Notes: generated by a model not told the origin, from the letters alone. A stretch of DNA of 64,000 nucleotides from an uncultured Eubacteriales bacterium (GCA_934434925.1 CAKSAC010000002.1:62001-126000), one strand, 5' to 3'; counted from the first letter of the stretch, positions 40,619-49,471 are shown. Numbers and translations are program-made.

Positions 40619-41781
40619 CCGAGTTTTTCAAGCGTTTCCATCACATATTGACCGAACGCTTCGCAAGTCGCGCCGTCCGGCCGGCCGGTAATCACCAGTT
40701 TTTTCTCTTCCAGCGTGCAGATATCCAGCGCACGCGCCAATTTGTCCGCCCGATCCTGCAAGCCGATGTGAGAGAGGAGCATCACCACCGCGCGAAGCAT
40801 GGAACAGGGGTCCGCATATGCGCCGCGCCCTTCGTTTATCATGCGGGGGGCTGAACCGTGGATCGCCTCAAACATAGCATAATGCTTGCCGATATTGGCG
40901 CATCCGGCCGTTCCGACTCCGCCCTGCATCTCTGCGGCCTCGTCCGAGATAATGTCGCCGTACAGATTCGGCAGGAGCAGAATCTTGAAATCACGGCGGC
41001 GTTTCTTGTCTACCAGCTTGGCCGTCATAATGTCGGCGTACCATTCGTCTGTCAGAATTTCCGGATATTCGGCCGCGACGCGGCGGCAGTCTTCTATGAA
41101 ATTCCCGTCCGTTGTTTTGATAACGTTGGCCTTTGTCACAATCGACACACGCCCGTACCCGTTCTTGCGGGCATAATCATACGCAATGCGGGCAATGCGG
41201 TCCGACCCCTGACGGGTCGTCACAGTAAAATCGAAGGCCAGATCATCGGTCACATTGAAGCCGCTGTTTCCGATGGCATAGGCCCCCTCGGTGTTCTCGC
41301 GGAAAATGACCCAGTCGATCCCCTCTTCGGGTACACGGACAGGGCGGATATTGGCAAAAAGGTCAAGCGCTTTCCGCATAGCGACGTTCGCGCTTTCGAT
41401 ATTGGGCATTCCGCTTCCCTTTTGGGGCGTGGTGGTCGGCCCTTTGAGGATGATGTGGCAGGATTGTAACTCGGCCAGCACATCGTCGGGGATCCCCTTG
41501 CCATGGGCGATCCGGTTTTCCAGCGTCAGCCCTTCAATCGGAATAAACCGTACTTTCCCGCTTTCGCACAGGTCGGCGAGAATATGGCGAAGGACCCGCT
41601 CTGCCTCGGCGCAGATAATCGGTCCGATTCCGTCTCCGCCGCAAATGCCGATCCGGATTTCGGGCAGCGCGGCATAATCGGTGAAATCGCCGTCGGCCTT
41701 CATGCGCTCGACGCGGGCCAGTTGCCCCTCCATCAGCGCGCGGAATTTTTCAAGTGCCAGTTCAATCTTTTCGTTACTCAT
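40615..41781 (-). CDS. icd: Isocitrate dehydrogenase, NAD-type (isocitrate/isopropylmalate dehydrogenase family)
   Basis: 388 aa. Oxidatively decarboxylates isocitrate to 2-oxoglutarate. Signatures: ICGGDGIGPIICAEAERVL, KGPTTTPQKGSGMPNIESANVAMRK, VIFRENTEGAYAIG, and NLYGDIISDEAAEMQGGVGTAGCANIG, with GSAPRMINEGRGAYADPCSM. The FRENTEG pattern and aconitase neighbour favour isocitrate over isopropylmalate as substrate. GAAGGAAAT precedes the ATG at 41781, although the frame is open 81 bases more. It follows aconitase by 2 bases. Confidence 0.88.
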   Translation of the reverse strand: MSNEKIELALEKFRALMEGQLARVERMKADGDFTDYAALPEIRIGICGGDGIGPIICAEAERVLRHILADLCESGKVRFIPIEGLTLENRIAHGKGIPDDVLAELQSCHIILKGPTTTPQKGSGMPNIESANVAMRKALDLFANIRPVRVPEEGIDWVIFRENTEGAYAIGNSGFNVTDDLAFDFTVTTRQGSDRIARIAYDYARKNGYGRVSIVTKANVIKTTDGNFIEDCRRVAAEYPEILTDEWYADIMTAKLVDKKRRRDFKILLLPNLYGDIISDEAAEMQGGVGTAGCANIGKHYAMFEAIHGSAPRMINEGRGAYADPCSMLRAVVMLLSHIGLQDRADKLARALDICTLEEKKLVITGRPDGATCEAFGQYVMETLEKLG

Positions 41782-41783
41782 TT

Positions 41784-43703
41784 TCAATTTCCTTCTTTGG
41801 TATAGTTCAAAAGTCCGCCCGCCGCGAGGATCGCTCGCTGGCGTTCCGTGAAGCCGAGGCAAAGGACAACGGGGCGGCCGCCGATTTTTGCGGTCACGGT
41901 GTCGCGCTCCCGGATTGCATCCGCAAAGCCGTCGATCTCCATGCTGTCGCCTTCCCGGATCCCGTCGTAATCAGCCGGATCAAGAAAAGTCAGCGGGACA
42001 ATGCCGGCATTGATGAGATTGGCCTGGTGAATTCTGGCAAAGCTCTTGGCAACGACCGCGCGCACACCGAGATAAAGCGGAACGAGCGCCGCATGCTCCC
42101 GTGAACTTCCCTGCCCGTAATTTTCCCCGCCGACAATGACGCAGGAGCCTGCCGCCTTGGCGCGTTCCGCAAAAGTTTCATCCGACACGCGGAAGCAAAA
42201 CTGCGAAAGATACGGCACGTTGGAACGGTAGGGAAGAATCTTGGTTCCCGCCGGCATGATATGGTCGGTCGTAATATTGTCGCCGACTTTCAGCAATACT
42301 TTCTCGGAAAGATTGCAATCGGGAGCTTTCCCCTGCGGAACCGGCCTGATATTCGGCCCTCTTACGACCTCGACCTCTTCCCCTTCCGGCGCCGGCAGAA
42401 GAATCATGCTGTCATCCACCGTAAATTTCTCCGGCAGGACCGGAGCGGGGATCGGGGCAAACACGGTCGGGTCGGTAATCGTTCCCGTCAGCGCGGAGGC
42501 CACCGCCGTCTCGGGGGAGACCAGATAGACCTGCGCGTCTTTGGTGCCGCTCCGTCCTTCAAAGTTGCGGTTGAAAGTACGGAGACTGACGCCGGCGCTC
42601 TCCGGTGAAAAGCCCATGCCGATACAGGGTCCGCAAGCGCATTCCAAAAGACGCGCCCCGGCGGCAAGCATGTCGGCCAGCGCGCCGCAACGGGAAAGTT
42701 CCATCAGTACCTGGCGCGAACCCGGCGATATCGAAAGGCTGACATCGGGATGTATATGACGGCCGCGAAGCATGGCGGCCACCGTCAGCATATCGGAAAG
42801 AGAAGAGTTTGTGCAGGAGCCGATGCAGACCTGATTGACCCGGATACCCGACAGTCCGGAAACCGGAACGACTTTATCGGGCGAATGCGGGCAGGCCGCC
42901 AGCGGAACAAGCGTATCCAGATCGATTTCCACCGTGTCGGCATATGTGGCGTCGGTATCGGCCGCGAGCGGGCGATAATCTTCTTCTCTGCCCTGCGCGC
43001 AAAGAAACGCGCGGGTCGTCTCGTCGGACGGGAAGATCGAAGTCGTGGCCCCGAGTTCCGCGCCCATATTGGTGATTGTGGCGCGTTGCGGAACCGAAAG
43101 CCCCGTCACCCCGTCGCCGCAATATTCCATCACAGCGCCGACCCCGCCCTTGACGCTCAGCCGGCGGAGAACCTCCAGAATCACATCTTTGGCACCGGCC
43201 GGAGAACGGAGCGCCCCGTGCAGAAGCACACGGATAATCCGCGGAGCGCGCAGATAGTATGCACCGCCGCCCATGGCCACGGCAACATCCAGCCCTCCGG
43301 CTCCCATGCCGAGCATTCCGATACCGCCGGCCGTGGGGGTATGGCTGTCGGACCCGATCAACGTTTTGCCGGGAATGCCGAACCGCTCCAGATGCACCTG
43401 ATGGCAGATTCCGTTTCCGGGGCGGGAAAAGCGAATACCGTGCTTTTTGGTCACCGTCTGCAAATAGCGATGGTCATCCGCATTCTCAAACCCTGCCTGG
43501 AGAGTATTGTGGTCTACATAGGCAACGGAAAGCTCGGTTTTCACGCGCGGAATCCCCATGGCTTCAAATTGCAGATAGGCCATGGTTCCTGTCGCGTCCT
43601 GCGTCAGCGTCTGATCAATCCGGATGGAAATTTCTTCGCCGGGGATCAGTTTTCCCGATACGAGATGAGCGGAAAGGATTTTTTCAGTCAAGGTCATTCC
43701 CAT
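41784..43703 (-). CDS. acnA: Aconitate hydratase
   Basis: 639 aa, the single-chain short aconitase form that joins LeuC- and LeuD-like parts. The cluster cysteines sit in VCIGSCTNSSLSD and ECACGPCIGMGFSP; LIGSDSHTPTAGGIGMLGMGAGGLDVAVAMGG and GGENYGQGSSREHAALVPLYLGVRAVVAKSFARIH are classic. It interconverts citrate and isocitrate, linking the Re-citrate synthase upstream with isocitrate dehydrogenase downstream. GGAG 8 bases before 43703 supports that ATG over a second one two codons on. It overlaps the GntR gene by 20 bases. Confidence 0.94.
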   Translation of the reverse strand: MGMTLTEKILSAHLVSGKLIPGEEISIRIDQTLTQDATGTMAYLQFEAMGIPRVKTELSVAYVDHNTLQAGFENADDHRYLQTVTKKHGIRFSRPGNGICHQVHLERFGIPGKTLIGSDSHTPTAGGIGMLGMGAGGLDVAVAMGGGAYYLRAPRIIRVLLHGALRSPAGAKDVILEVLRRLSVKGGVGAVMEYCGDGVTGLSVPQRATITNMGAELGATTSIFPSDETTRAFLCAQGREEDYRPLAADTDATYADTVEIDLDTLVPLAACPHSPDKVVPVSGLSGIRVNQVCIGSCTNSSLSDMLTVAAMLRGRHIHPDVSLSISPGSRQVLMELSRCGALADMLAAGARLLECACGPCIGMGFSPESAGVSLRTFNRNFEGRSGTKDAQVYLVSPETAVASALTGTITDPTVFAPIPAPVLPEKFTVDDSMILLPAPEGEEVEVVRGPNIRPVPQGKAPDCNLSEKVLLKVGDNITTDHIMPAGTKILPYRSNVPYLSQFCFRVSDETFAERAKAAGSCVIVGGENYGQGSSREHAALVPLYLGVRAVVAKSFARIHQANLINAGIVPLTFLDPADYDGIREGDSMEIDGFADAIRERDTVTAKIGGRPVVLCLGFTERQRAILAAGGLLNYTKEGN

Positions 43704-44352
43704 AATTCTTCTCCAGTACTTTCATAAGATTCAGATATGCGGCCTCCACATGGCGGACGGTCAGTTCCTCGGCGGCATCGCCGTCGCCTTTTCGGATTGC
43801 CTCGGCGATGGCGCGATGCTCCCGCACCGATTCCGCCGCGCGGCCGGGGGCAAAAAGAGAGCGTTTCCGGTAGAGAGCAATCTGGCGGTGGAGCCGCACC
43901 AGCGCCTCGCTGATGATACGGCTGTCGCATATCCGGTAGACCAGGTCATGAAATTCGCCGTCCAGGTCTTTCAGTTTTTCGGTTCCGCCCTTTTCAAGGA
44001 AAAACTCCTGCATTTCCACGATTTCAAACAGGCGGGCACAATCTGTCTCCCCGGCCTTCCCGGCGGCGCGGCGCGAAGCCAGCCCCTCAATCCGGCGGCG
44101 GATCTCGTAAATATCAGCCAGATCGGTGCGGCCGATACCGACGACCACGGCGGTACGGTTCGGTTCGATACGGATCAGACCGTCCCGCTCCAAATGCCGG
44201 ATCGCCTCGCGAACGGGTGTGCGGGAGGCTCCGGTCAGATCGCAGGCGTGCTGTTCGGTAATGCATTCGCCGGCGGGAATGGCACCGCTGAGAATCTTCT
44301 CTTCCAGAATGGCGTAGGCCGTCTCTTCAAGAGAATAGCGTTTTTCCTGCAT
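43684..44352 (-). CDS. GntR family regulator, FCD (FadR) subgroup
   Basis: 222 aa. N-terminal winged helix: EETAYAILEEKILSGAIPAGECITEQHACDLTGASRTPVREAIRHLERDGLIRIEPNRTAVV. The C-terminal helical FCD domain follows (LADIYEIRRRIEGLASRRAA, LDGEFHDLVYRICDSRII, EHRAIAEAIRKGDGDAAEELTVRHVEAAY), with the His/Asp residues that usually hold a metal and a carboxylate ligand. FCD regulators bind TNGTNNNACNA-type palindromes, and such sites occur at the operon promoter. Gene order suggests it senses citrate or a related acid and controls its own operon. Confidence 0.92.
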   Translation of the reverse strand: MQEKRYSLEETAYAILEEKILSGAIPAGECITEQHACDLTGASRTPVREAIRHLERDGLIRIEPNRTAVVVGIGRTDLADIYEIRRRIEGLASRRAAGKAGETDCARLFEIVEMQEFFLEKGGTEKLKDLDGEFHDLVYRICDSRIISEALVRLHRQIALYRKRSLFAPGRAAESVREHRAIAEAIRKGDGDAAEELTVRHVEAAYLNLMKVLEKNYGNDLD

Positions 44353-44355
44353 AAG

Positions 44356-45729
44356 TCACCTCGCAAAACGTCCGGGCGCAAGCCGGGCGAAGATCTGTTC
44401 CAGTTCTCCGTCCGACATGATCGTTGTGCGGCCGTCTTCGTATTGTGCGTCGATCTCTTTTTTGGCTTCGGCCACCAGCGGGTCATATTTATTGATCATC
44501 TGCTCTTCGGGAATTTTGTAATGCCGGTTCAGCCAATAGGCAATGCCGGCAAGGCCCGATGTGTTGCTGATTGAAACCGTCGGCGGGCGGTTCAGGATCG
44601 TCTCGGTGTCAAACACGTTGTAGATTTCCGCATCCTTGATCAGCCCGTCCGCATGGACTCCGGCACGCGTCATATTGAACGCCTCGCCGACAAAGGGAGT
44701 CATGGGGGGGATGTCATAATGCAGTTCGTTCCTATAATAATCGGCGATCTCGGTAATGACGGTGGTATCCATTCCGTCGGTCGTGCCGCGGAGAGAAGCG
44801 TATTGCAGGACCATGGCTTCAAGCGGTACATTGCCGGTCCGTTCTCCGATTCCGAGCAGGGAGCAGTTCACGCCCGACGCTCCGTAAAGCCATGCGGATA
44901 CGGCATTGGCCACCCCGAGGTAAAAATCATTATGTCCGTGCCATTCCAGATATTCCGAATCAATATCGGCATAGTGGTTCAGACCGTAAATGATACCGGG
45001 AACGCTTCGCGGCAGCGCCACGCCGGGATAAGGTACGCCGTACCCCATCGTATCGCACATCCGCACCCGCACCGGTATGCCCGCCTGATGGGAAAGCTCG
45101 GAGAGGCGGTTGACGAACGGAATGACAAAGCCGTAAAAGTCGGCGCGGGTGATGTCTTCCAGATGGCAACGCGGAATGATCCCATGCTCAAACGCCTGCG
45201 AAACGACGCCGAGATAGTGATCCTGCGCCTGAGAACGCGTCATATTCATTTTTTTGAAAATGTGATAATCAGAGCAGGAGACCAGAATGCCGGTCTCCTT
45301 GATCCCGATGTCTTTCACCAGGCGGAAGTCCTCGTCACGGGCGCGAATCCAGGTGGTAATCTCCGGGAAGCGATATCCGAGGGCAAGGCAACGCTCGACC
45401 GCTTCTCTGTCCTTCTTCGTATAGACAAAAAATTCGCTCTGACGGATGATGCCGTTCGGGCCGCCGAGACGGGCTTCCAGCTTGTAGATATCCTCGATCT
45501 GCTTCGCCGTGTACGGCTCACGCGACTGTTGCCCGTCGCGGAAGGTCGTATCGGTGATGAAAATCTCCTCCGGCATATGCTCCGGAACGCGCCGATGGTT
45601 GAACGCGATTTTCGGGACCGTCTTGTATTCGTACAGTTCGCGGTAGAGATTCGGCTCTGCCACATCTTGCAGAGAATATTTGTATTGAGCAATTTCCAGC
45701 AGATTGGATTGCGGATTTTTCTTTAACAT
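44356..45729 (-). CDS. Probable Re-citrate synthase (isopropylmalate/homocitrate synthase superfamily)
   Basis: 457 aa. A DRE-TIM metallolyase: FITDTTFRDGQQSR (residues 58-70) and EWHGHNDFYLGVANAV near 262, then GIGERTGNVPLEAMV. It lacks the C-terminal leucine-binding domain of LeuA and is longer than homocitrate synthase NifV at the N-terminus. This build and a start like LLEIAQYKYSLQDVAEPNLYRE resemble the oxygen-sensitive Re-face citrate synthase known from Clostridium kluyveri. Aconitase and isocitrate dehydrogenase follow in the same operon and no ordinary citrate synthase is seen, which supports citrate synthesis from acetyl-CoA and oxaloacetate. AGGGG precedes the ATG. Confidence 0.85.
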   Translation of the reverse strand: MLKKNPQSNLLEIAQYKYSLQDVAEPNLYRELYEYKTVPKIAFNHRRVPEHMPEEIFITDTTFRDGQQSREPYTAKQIEDIYKLEARLGGPNGIIRQSEFFVYTKKDREAVERCLALGYRFPEITTWIRARDEDFRLVKDIGIKETGILVSCSDYHIFKKMNMTRSQAQDHYLGVVSQAFEHGIIPRCHLEDITRADFYGFVIPFVNRLSELSHQAGIPVRVRMCDTMGYGVPYPGVALPRSVPGIIYGLNHYADIDSEYLEWHGHNDFYLGVANAVSAWLYGASGVNCSLLGIGERTGNVPLEAMVLQYASLRGTTDGMDTTVITEIADYYRNELHYDIPPMTPFVGEAFNMTRAGVHADGLIKDAEIYNVFDTETILNRPPTVSISNTSGLAGIAYWLNRHYKIPEEQMINKYDPLVAEAKKEIDAQYEDGRTTIMSDGELEQIFARLAPGRFAR

Positions 45730-45744
45730 GGCGTTCCCCTTTCG

Positions 45745-45770
45745 ATTGTATACAATTATACAAGTATAAT
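45745..45770 (-). promoter_or_regulatory. Double palindrome, candidate GntR operator
   Basis: ATTGTATACAAT (45745-45756) and ATTATAC-AA-GTATAAT (45755-45770) are perfect inverted repeats that overlap by two bases. TTGTATACAA fits the TNGTNNNACNA consensus of FCD-type GntR regulators exactly. The upstream one covers the -10 box, the downstream one the start region, so binding would repress. Confidence 0.82.
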
Positions 45771-45794
45771 ATCATACAATCCGCCCTTTGTCAA
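45766..45794 (-). promoter_or_regulatory. Sigma-A promoter of the Re-citrate synthase operon
   Basis: Minus strand TTGACA (45789-45794), 17-base spacer, TATTAT (45766-45771). It lies 37-65 bases before the start codon. Confidence 0.88.
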
Positions 45795-45849
45795 GAGAAA
45801 GAGAAAAAATCCTTGATATCCGACCGGAAAAAGCGAAAGTCGCGCAAAA

Positions 45850-45892
45850 TCGCGCCCGAAGACCGCGCCCGAAGATCGCGCCCGAAGATCGC
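45850..45892. repeat. 13-bp tandem repeat
   Basis: CGCGCCCGAAGAY repeats three times followed by a partial copy in the otherwise gene-free stretch between the citrate operon promoter and the CBM9-like gene (45795-46109). Apart from this and the terminator at 45907-45936 nothing functional is visible there. Confidence 0.82.
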
Positions 45893-45906
45893 ACAAATAG
45901 CACACC

Positions 45907-45936
45907 AAAAAACGCCGCCCGCATTTGCGCGGGCGG
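45907..45936 (-). terminator. Terminator downstream of the CBM9-like gene
   Basis: CCGCCCGC (45915-45922) pairs with GCGGGCGG (45929-45936) around ATTTGC; on the minus strand a GC then six Us follow. It implies a ~170-base 3' untranslated region for the preceding minus-strand gene. Confidence 0.85.
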
Positions 45937-46109
45937 GCTGGCATCAAAATATAAAGCAAAACCCGGGCGGTATCAAAGACCGGCGGCGGAAAAATCAAAG
46001 GGCCGGAATAAAGCGGGCCGAAAGCACGGAGTACATCCCCGATTTCAAAACGAGGAAAGCACCGTTTTGCCGCGGTTGCAGAGCCGCGGGGGAGCTTTCT
46101 GCTCTCGGT

Positions 46110-46724
46110 TCAAACCGTTTCGTCCCGCAATTCAAACCTTCCGAAATACGCGGACTGGTGATAATCCGGCCGGGGCAGCTCGATCGGGTTCCAGACCGCA
46201 AAATGCTTATGTCCGGTCTTGTCGCCGCACTTGTAAAAATTGCCGCGCATCTCGGTATCCACGTGGTCGTAATAGCGCGTCAGGAAGGAATAAGGGATAT
46301 AAATCTGCACGTTCCATTCCTCGTCGGTGATCAGCGTTTCAAAACGGAAGCCGCCATCCGTGATGTCAAGCAACTGCCGGTCATACCGCCCCGCACCGAA
46401 CCCGATATGTGTAATCCCGAGCGGATTGACTTCAATATTGATATAACGGTCATCGGTCATGTTGGGAATGAAGAAAAATTCCATGCAACTGTCTTCGCAA
46501 ATCATCTCATTGCGGACAGAGTGGTGCGCCACCAACGGGCGTTCGTCGGTCGTCAGGCGGACGGTCAGGCCGCTTTCGCCGTGAACCAGGCGGGCTTTCG
46601 TACAAAAGCGGGAGGGATAATCATTTTCCCAAACATACGAAACCTCTGCGGCAGGAACCGCAAGCCAGGCGGCATCGTATACATGCAAGTGGTCTCCGGC
46701 GTTCAAAACTTTATAGGTCTTCAT
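46110..46724 (-). CDS. CBM9-like (DOMON-type) carbohydrate-binding protein, cytoplasmic
   Basis: 204 aa, no signal peptide. The fold is indicated by YDAAWLAVPAAEVSYVWENDYPSRFCTKARLVHGESGLTVRLTTDE, then DSCMEFFFIPNMTDDRYINIEVNPLG and HKHFAVWNPIELPRPDYHQSAYFG, standard for family 9 carbohydrate-binding-like proteins of Clostridia. Ligand and role unknown. The frame is open upstream, but GAGGAAAAG before the ATG at 46724 fits best. It overlaps the DUF896 gene by 14 bases. Confidence 0.82.
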   Translation of the reverse strand: MKTYKVLNAGDHLHVYDAAWLAVPAAEVSYVWENDYPSRFCTKARLVHGESGLTVRLTTDERPLVAHHSVRNEMICEDSCMEFFFIPNMTDDRYINIEVNPLGITHIGFGAGRYDRQLLDITDGGFRFETLITDEEWNVQIYIPYSFLTRYYDHVDTEMRGNFYKCGDKTGHKHFAVWNPIELPRPDYHQSAYFGRFELRDETV

Positions 46725-46944
46725 GCTTCTTTTCCTCTTTCTTTTCTTTCGGAACAAGTTTTTCCCGTGTTCCGTCCGGGCGTTCAATCACCGTATGTTC
46801 CAAAGTTCCCCGTAACGAAGCGCGGAAGGCGGCAAGATATTCCTCCCGGAGAGCTTTCTGTTCGGCCAGTTCTTCTTCTGTAAGCGCCCCCTCGCGGGCG
46901 CGGCGGGCCAGTTCGTTAATGCGTTCGATTTTCGTTTTTTCCAT
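46711..46944 (-). CDS. DUF896 (YnzC-family) protein
   Basis: 77 aa: KTKIERINELARRAREGALTEEELAEQKALREEYLAAFRASLRGTLEHTVIERPDG, the complete DUF896 helical hairpin, followed by a Lys/Glu-rich tail. YnzC-type proteins are small and of uncertain role. The ATG overlaps the stop of the upstream gene (ATGA), so translation is coupled; the long upstream extension of the frame is inside that gene and is not real. Confidence 0.9.
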   Translation of the reverse strand: MEKTKIERINELARRAREGALTEEELAEQKALREEYLAAFRASLRGTLEHTVIERPDGTREKLVPKEKKEEKKHEDL

Positions 46945-47312
46945 CAGCGTATCACCTGTATGATCAAATATAGGAGCAGGGCCAGCGCCATGCACCCAAG
47001 GCCGAGCCAAAGCGAAAGGTTCGGGGCGGGCAGGGCGCGTTTCGGCACGGGAATGGCCCCCGGCGGTTCCTCCGGTATTTCCCCGGGACGGCATAAAGCC
47101 GCCAAAGCGCGCAGAACAGACGGATCGCGGATTTCCGCGGACGAAAAGGCCCGTATCGCCGCCTCTTTGGCCTCGGGGTCTTCCCCGCTCAGGGCCTCGG
47201 CATGGGCAGCGCAGATCGGACAGAGCGGTTTTTCGCGCCCCTGTCCGTCAAAGGTCAGAATCGGCGCGTCTCCTTCGGGGAGCGTTTCCCCGCAAATGCA
47301 ACAAGTGGCCAT
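46944..47312 (-). CDS. Zinc-ribbon protein with C-terminal membrane helix
   Basis: 122 aa. CCICGETLPEGD and later CPICAAHAEAL give two CxxC pairs (residues near 5 and 33), a likely zinc ribbon. A Pro/Ala-rich linker follows and the protein ends in one hydrophobic helix (WLGLGCMALALLLYLIIQVI). AGGAG lies 4 bases before the ATG at 47312; an ATG three bases earlier is an alternative. Tail-anchored topology with the zinc ribbon in the cytoplasm is inferred. Family not recognised. Confidence 0.72.
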   Translation of the reverse strand: MATCCICGETLPEGDAPILTFDGQGREKPLCPICAAHAEALSGEDPEAKEAAIRAFSSAEIRDPSVLRALAALCRPGEIPEEPPGAIPVPKRALPAPNLSLWLGLGCMALALLLYLIIQVIR

Positions 47313-47435
47313 CATTCTCCTCTCTTTTTTGCAGATACCAAAATACCGCCGCAAACGCTTACAGGACGCGGCTGTTTCCGTATTTCCAAAAAGGTACGGG
47401 AAAAATCCGGAAAAGCGCGGGCAACCCGTGCGCGG

Positions 47436-47627
47436 TCAGATCTGCTTTCTTACATTGATATATTCGTCATGGAACTGATAGAAAGGGCAACGAGTGCCGG
47501 AACGGAACGCATACTGCCCCATTTCATCTTCATCCGGCATCCGGTCGCAGAAATGAGCCAAAAAATCTTCATCAAACTGATGATGGATACAGGTCTCGCA
47601 GGACGGAGGCATTTTTTTGTTTTCCAT
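47436..47627 (-). CDS. Small Cys-rich protein resembling DUF6472
   Basis: 63 aa: PSCETCIHHQFDEDFLAHFCDRMPDEDEMGQYAFRSGTRCPFYQFHDEYINVRKQI. The four Cys with the central DEDEM and the ending DEYxIVRKQ- match a small clostridial family I recall as DUF6472; the number should be checked. A zinc-binding role is likely. GGGGAG precedes the ATG and a sigma-A promoter lies at 47694-47722, so it is a single-gene unit. Confidence 0.75.
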   Translation of the reverse strand: MENKKMPPSCETCIHHQFDEDFLAHFCDRMPDEDEMGQYAFRSGTRCPFYQFHDEYINVRKQI

Positions 47628-47693
47628 ATGTTCTCCCCTTTCTGCTTTTTCCGGGCGGGCGACGGTCGGCAATCCCCGGCCCCCACCCGTTTC

Positions 47694-47722
47694 AGTATAC
47701 CATATACGGCATCAAAAATCAA
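47694..47722 (-). promoter_or_regulatory. Promoter of the small Cys-rich gene
   Basis: Minus strand TTGATT (47717-47722), 17 bases, TATACT (47694-47699). Confidence 0.75.
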
Positions 47723-47789
47723 GTTACCGGAGCAAAACTTCAAGACAAGACAAGCCGCGGGAACAGGGCGCAAAAATCAGGTTGCCGGG

Positions 47790-47818
47790 AAAAGAACCCC
47801 GGCTTTTGCCGGGGTTCT
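47790..47818 (-). terminator. Terminator of the lipoprotein gene
   Basis: AGAACCCCGG (47793-47802) pairs perfectly with CCGGGGTTCT (47809-47818); on the minus strand four Us follow. It lies 28 bases after the stop codon. Confidence 0.9.
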
Positions 47819-47845
47819 CTGAGGTAACAGGATTCGCAACGAAAA

Positions 47846-49471
47846 TTATTCGGCAGGAGTAGCGGCGGTGGCGGAGAACTGGAAGACCATGTAACGATCA
47901 ACCTCCGTCCGCATACGGTTGCTGGCATAGAAGACCTTGGATGCGTTCTCCTCCTCATACGCTTTCCACGCGTCAGTGATGGTATCGAGCTTGCGGGGGT
48001 CTCCATACTTATTCTCACCCGGGATAGTGCCGGTGGCTTCCTGGACCATGTCGTTGAGCTGGAGGGCAGCATAACCGAATTCGCCGACCTTCACCGTCAC
48101 AACATTGCCGTCCTTGTCCTTCAGGGCCTCTTTGCAGTGATACTGTCCGTCTGCACCGAGAACGCCGTTCTCATCAACAAGAACTTCCTGCTTGTTCGGG
48201 AAGGCGTATTCGATGATATATCCGTCGGTGGTTTCGCTCCAAGCGCACTCGATATCGCTATAGAAGGCAGACTGTTGCCGGGTAACGGCAGAGATAGCCG
48301 CTCCCTTGTTGGTCGCTTTGTTGCCACGGCCTTTTGCGTCAGTCGTTACGGCTGAATAGGTCGGGTAGGTATCGCCGGTCGGGATGGGCTTATCATAACC
48401 GCCGAAGAAATAATAGAATTCGATTGCGTCGTTAATCCACGGGTTTGGCTGCGCGAGATATGCATCACTGCGGGGGAACTTGGTCTCGTCTTTCACTTTG
48501 ACGCAAACATAGATATAATTGTCATCCCACAGATAATAGATCGTGGCCTCAGCGCCGAACCGTCCTGCCGTGCTGCCCGTTTGGCCGGCGTACGTAGCCA
48601 GGACGATGGTGTGTTCATCCGCTCTCTTGACAGCCTCGGCAATCGCCTCGGGGGTGCTGTCAACCGACACGGTCTTGAAGTAGGCAGAGTTCAGATACGC
48701 GGCGTCCACCTTGCCGTCCATCTCCGGCGTATACCTCAACACCTGGTTGGGGCACTCGATAATTTTCAGCGTGGCCTTCTGCGGAACAAGCGACTCGGGC
48801 ACATAGTTACCGCCCTTGTCGGTAAAGTGAAGGGTCACTTCATATTCACCGGCGGCATTGGCTTTTGCGCCTGCATCCAGCGTAATATCAGCCGTATTGC
48901 CGTTTGCTTCTTTCACCTTGCGGATGGTGTAGGAAAACTCAAGGCCGCTGGGAACTTTGCCGTTATACGTGATGTCATAGGCGCATTCCGGATAATAATA
49001 GGCGGTTTTGTCCGTCAGCTGATAATCCCCGGCCTTCAGCGTAGCCGGAACGACCGTAAAGACCGCCGTGATAGGCTCGGGCAGGTTGTACTGCGTACCG
49101 TATTCGGGCTTTTTGAATGCGAACGTGGCCGTAACTTCATACTCGCCGACATTGACGATATCTTTCGCCTCGATCTCCACGCCGCCCTTCTTGTAGACAT
49201 AGGAGACATTCAGAGCAGAGTGCGTGACCTTCATGCTGGTGGCCAGAGAACCGCCCGTGTACTTCACGCTCCGCTTGTCGGAAAAGCTGACTTTGATGTC
49301 TTTTTTGTCATTGGCTGTGGTGGTGCTGGCATCCGGAGTGGCCGCAGTGGTCGTTGCCTCTTCTCCTTTTGTTGTCGTCGTATCGCCGCCGCCGATTTCA
49401 CAAGCCGCCAGCGTCGCGACAAGCAGGACCAGCGACATAGCAAGCACAAAAATCTTTACTTTGTTCTTCAT
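47846..49471 (-). CDS. Secreted lipoprotein with Ig-like (MBG-type) and CBM9-like regions
   Basis: 541 aa. Lipoprotein signal ending in VATLAAC (Cys 24), then a Thr-rich acidic linker. Two or three Ig-like segments follow (VNVGEYEVTATFAFKKPEYGTQYNLPEPITAVFTVVPATLKAGDY and NAAGEYEVTLHFTDKGGNYVPE), a pattern of MBG/YDG-type adhesin modules. From about residue 255 the C-terminal half looks like a family 9 carbohydrate-binding domain (AEATIYYLWDDNYIYVCVKVKDET, NDAIEFYYFFGG, GYIIEYAFPNK). Probably displayed on the cell surface for glycan binding; ligand unknown. AAGGAG precedes the ATG. Confidence 0.85.
   Translation of the reverse strand: MKNKVKIFVLAMSLVLLVATLAACEIGGGDTTTTKGEEATTTAATPDASTTTANDKKDIKVSFSDKRSVKYTGGSLATSMKVTHSALNVSYVYKKGGVEIEAKDIVNVGEYEVTATFAFKKPEYGTQYNLPEPITAVFTVVPATLKAGDYQLTDKTAYYYPECAYDITYNGKVPSGLEFSYTIRKVKEANGNTADITLDAGAKANAAGEYEVTLHFTDKGGNYVPESLVPQKATLKIIECPNQVLRYTPEMDGKVDAAYLNSAYFKTVSVDSTPEAIAEAVKRADEHTIVLATYAGQTGSTAGRFGAEATIYYLWDDNYIYVCVKVKDETKFPRSDAYLAQPNPWINDAIEFYYFFGGYDKPIPTGDTYPTYSAVTTDAKGRGNKATNKGAAISAVTRQQSAFYSDIECAWSETTDGYIIEYAFPNKQEVLVDENGVLGADGQYHCKEALKDKDGNVVTVKVGEFGYAALQLNDMVQEATGTIPGENKYGDPRKLDTITDAWKAYEEENASKVFYASNRMRTEVDRYMVFQFSATAATPAE

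Noticed and set aside
40615..41781. 3-isopropylmalate dehydrogenase
   Set aside because: Active-site pattern and operon context fit isocitrate dehydrogenase better; not fully excluded without assays.
44356..45729. 2-isopropylmalate synthase for leucine synthesis
   Set aside because: The leucine-binding C-terminal domain is missing and neighbours are aconitase and isocitrate dehydrogenase, with no leuB, leuC or leuD pattern.
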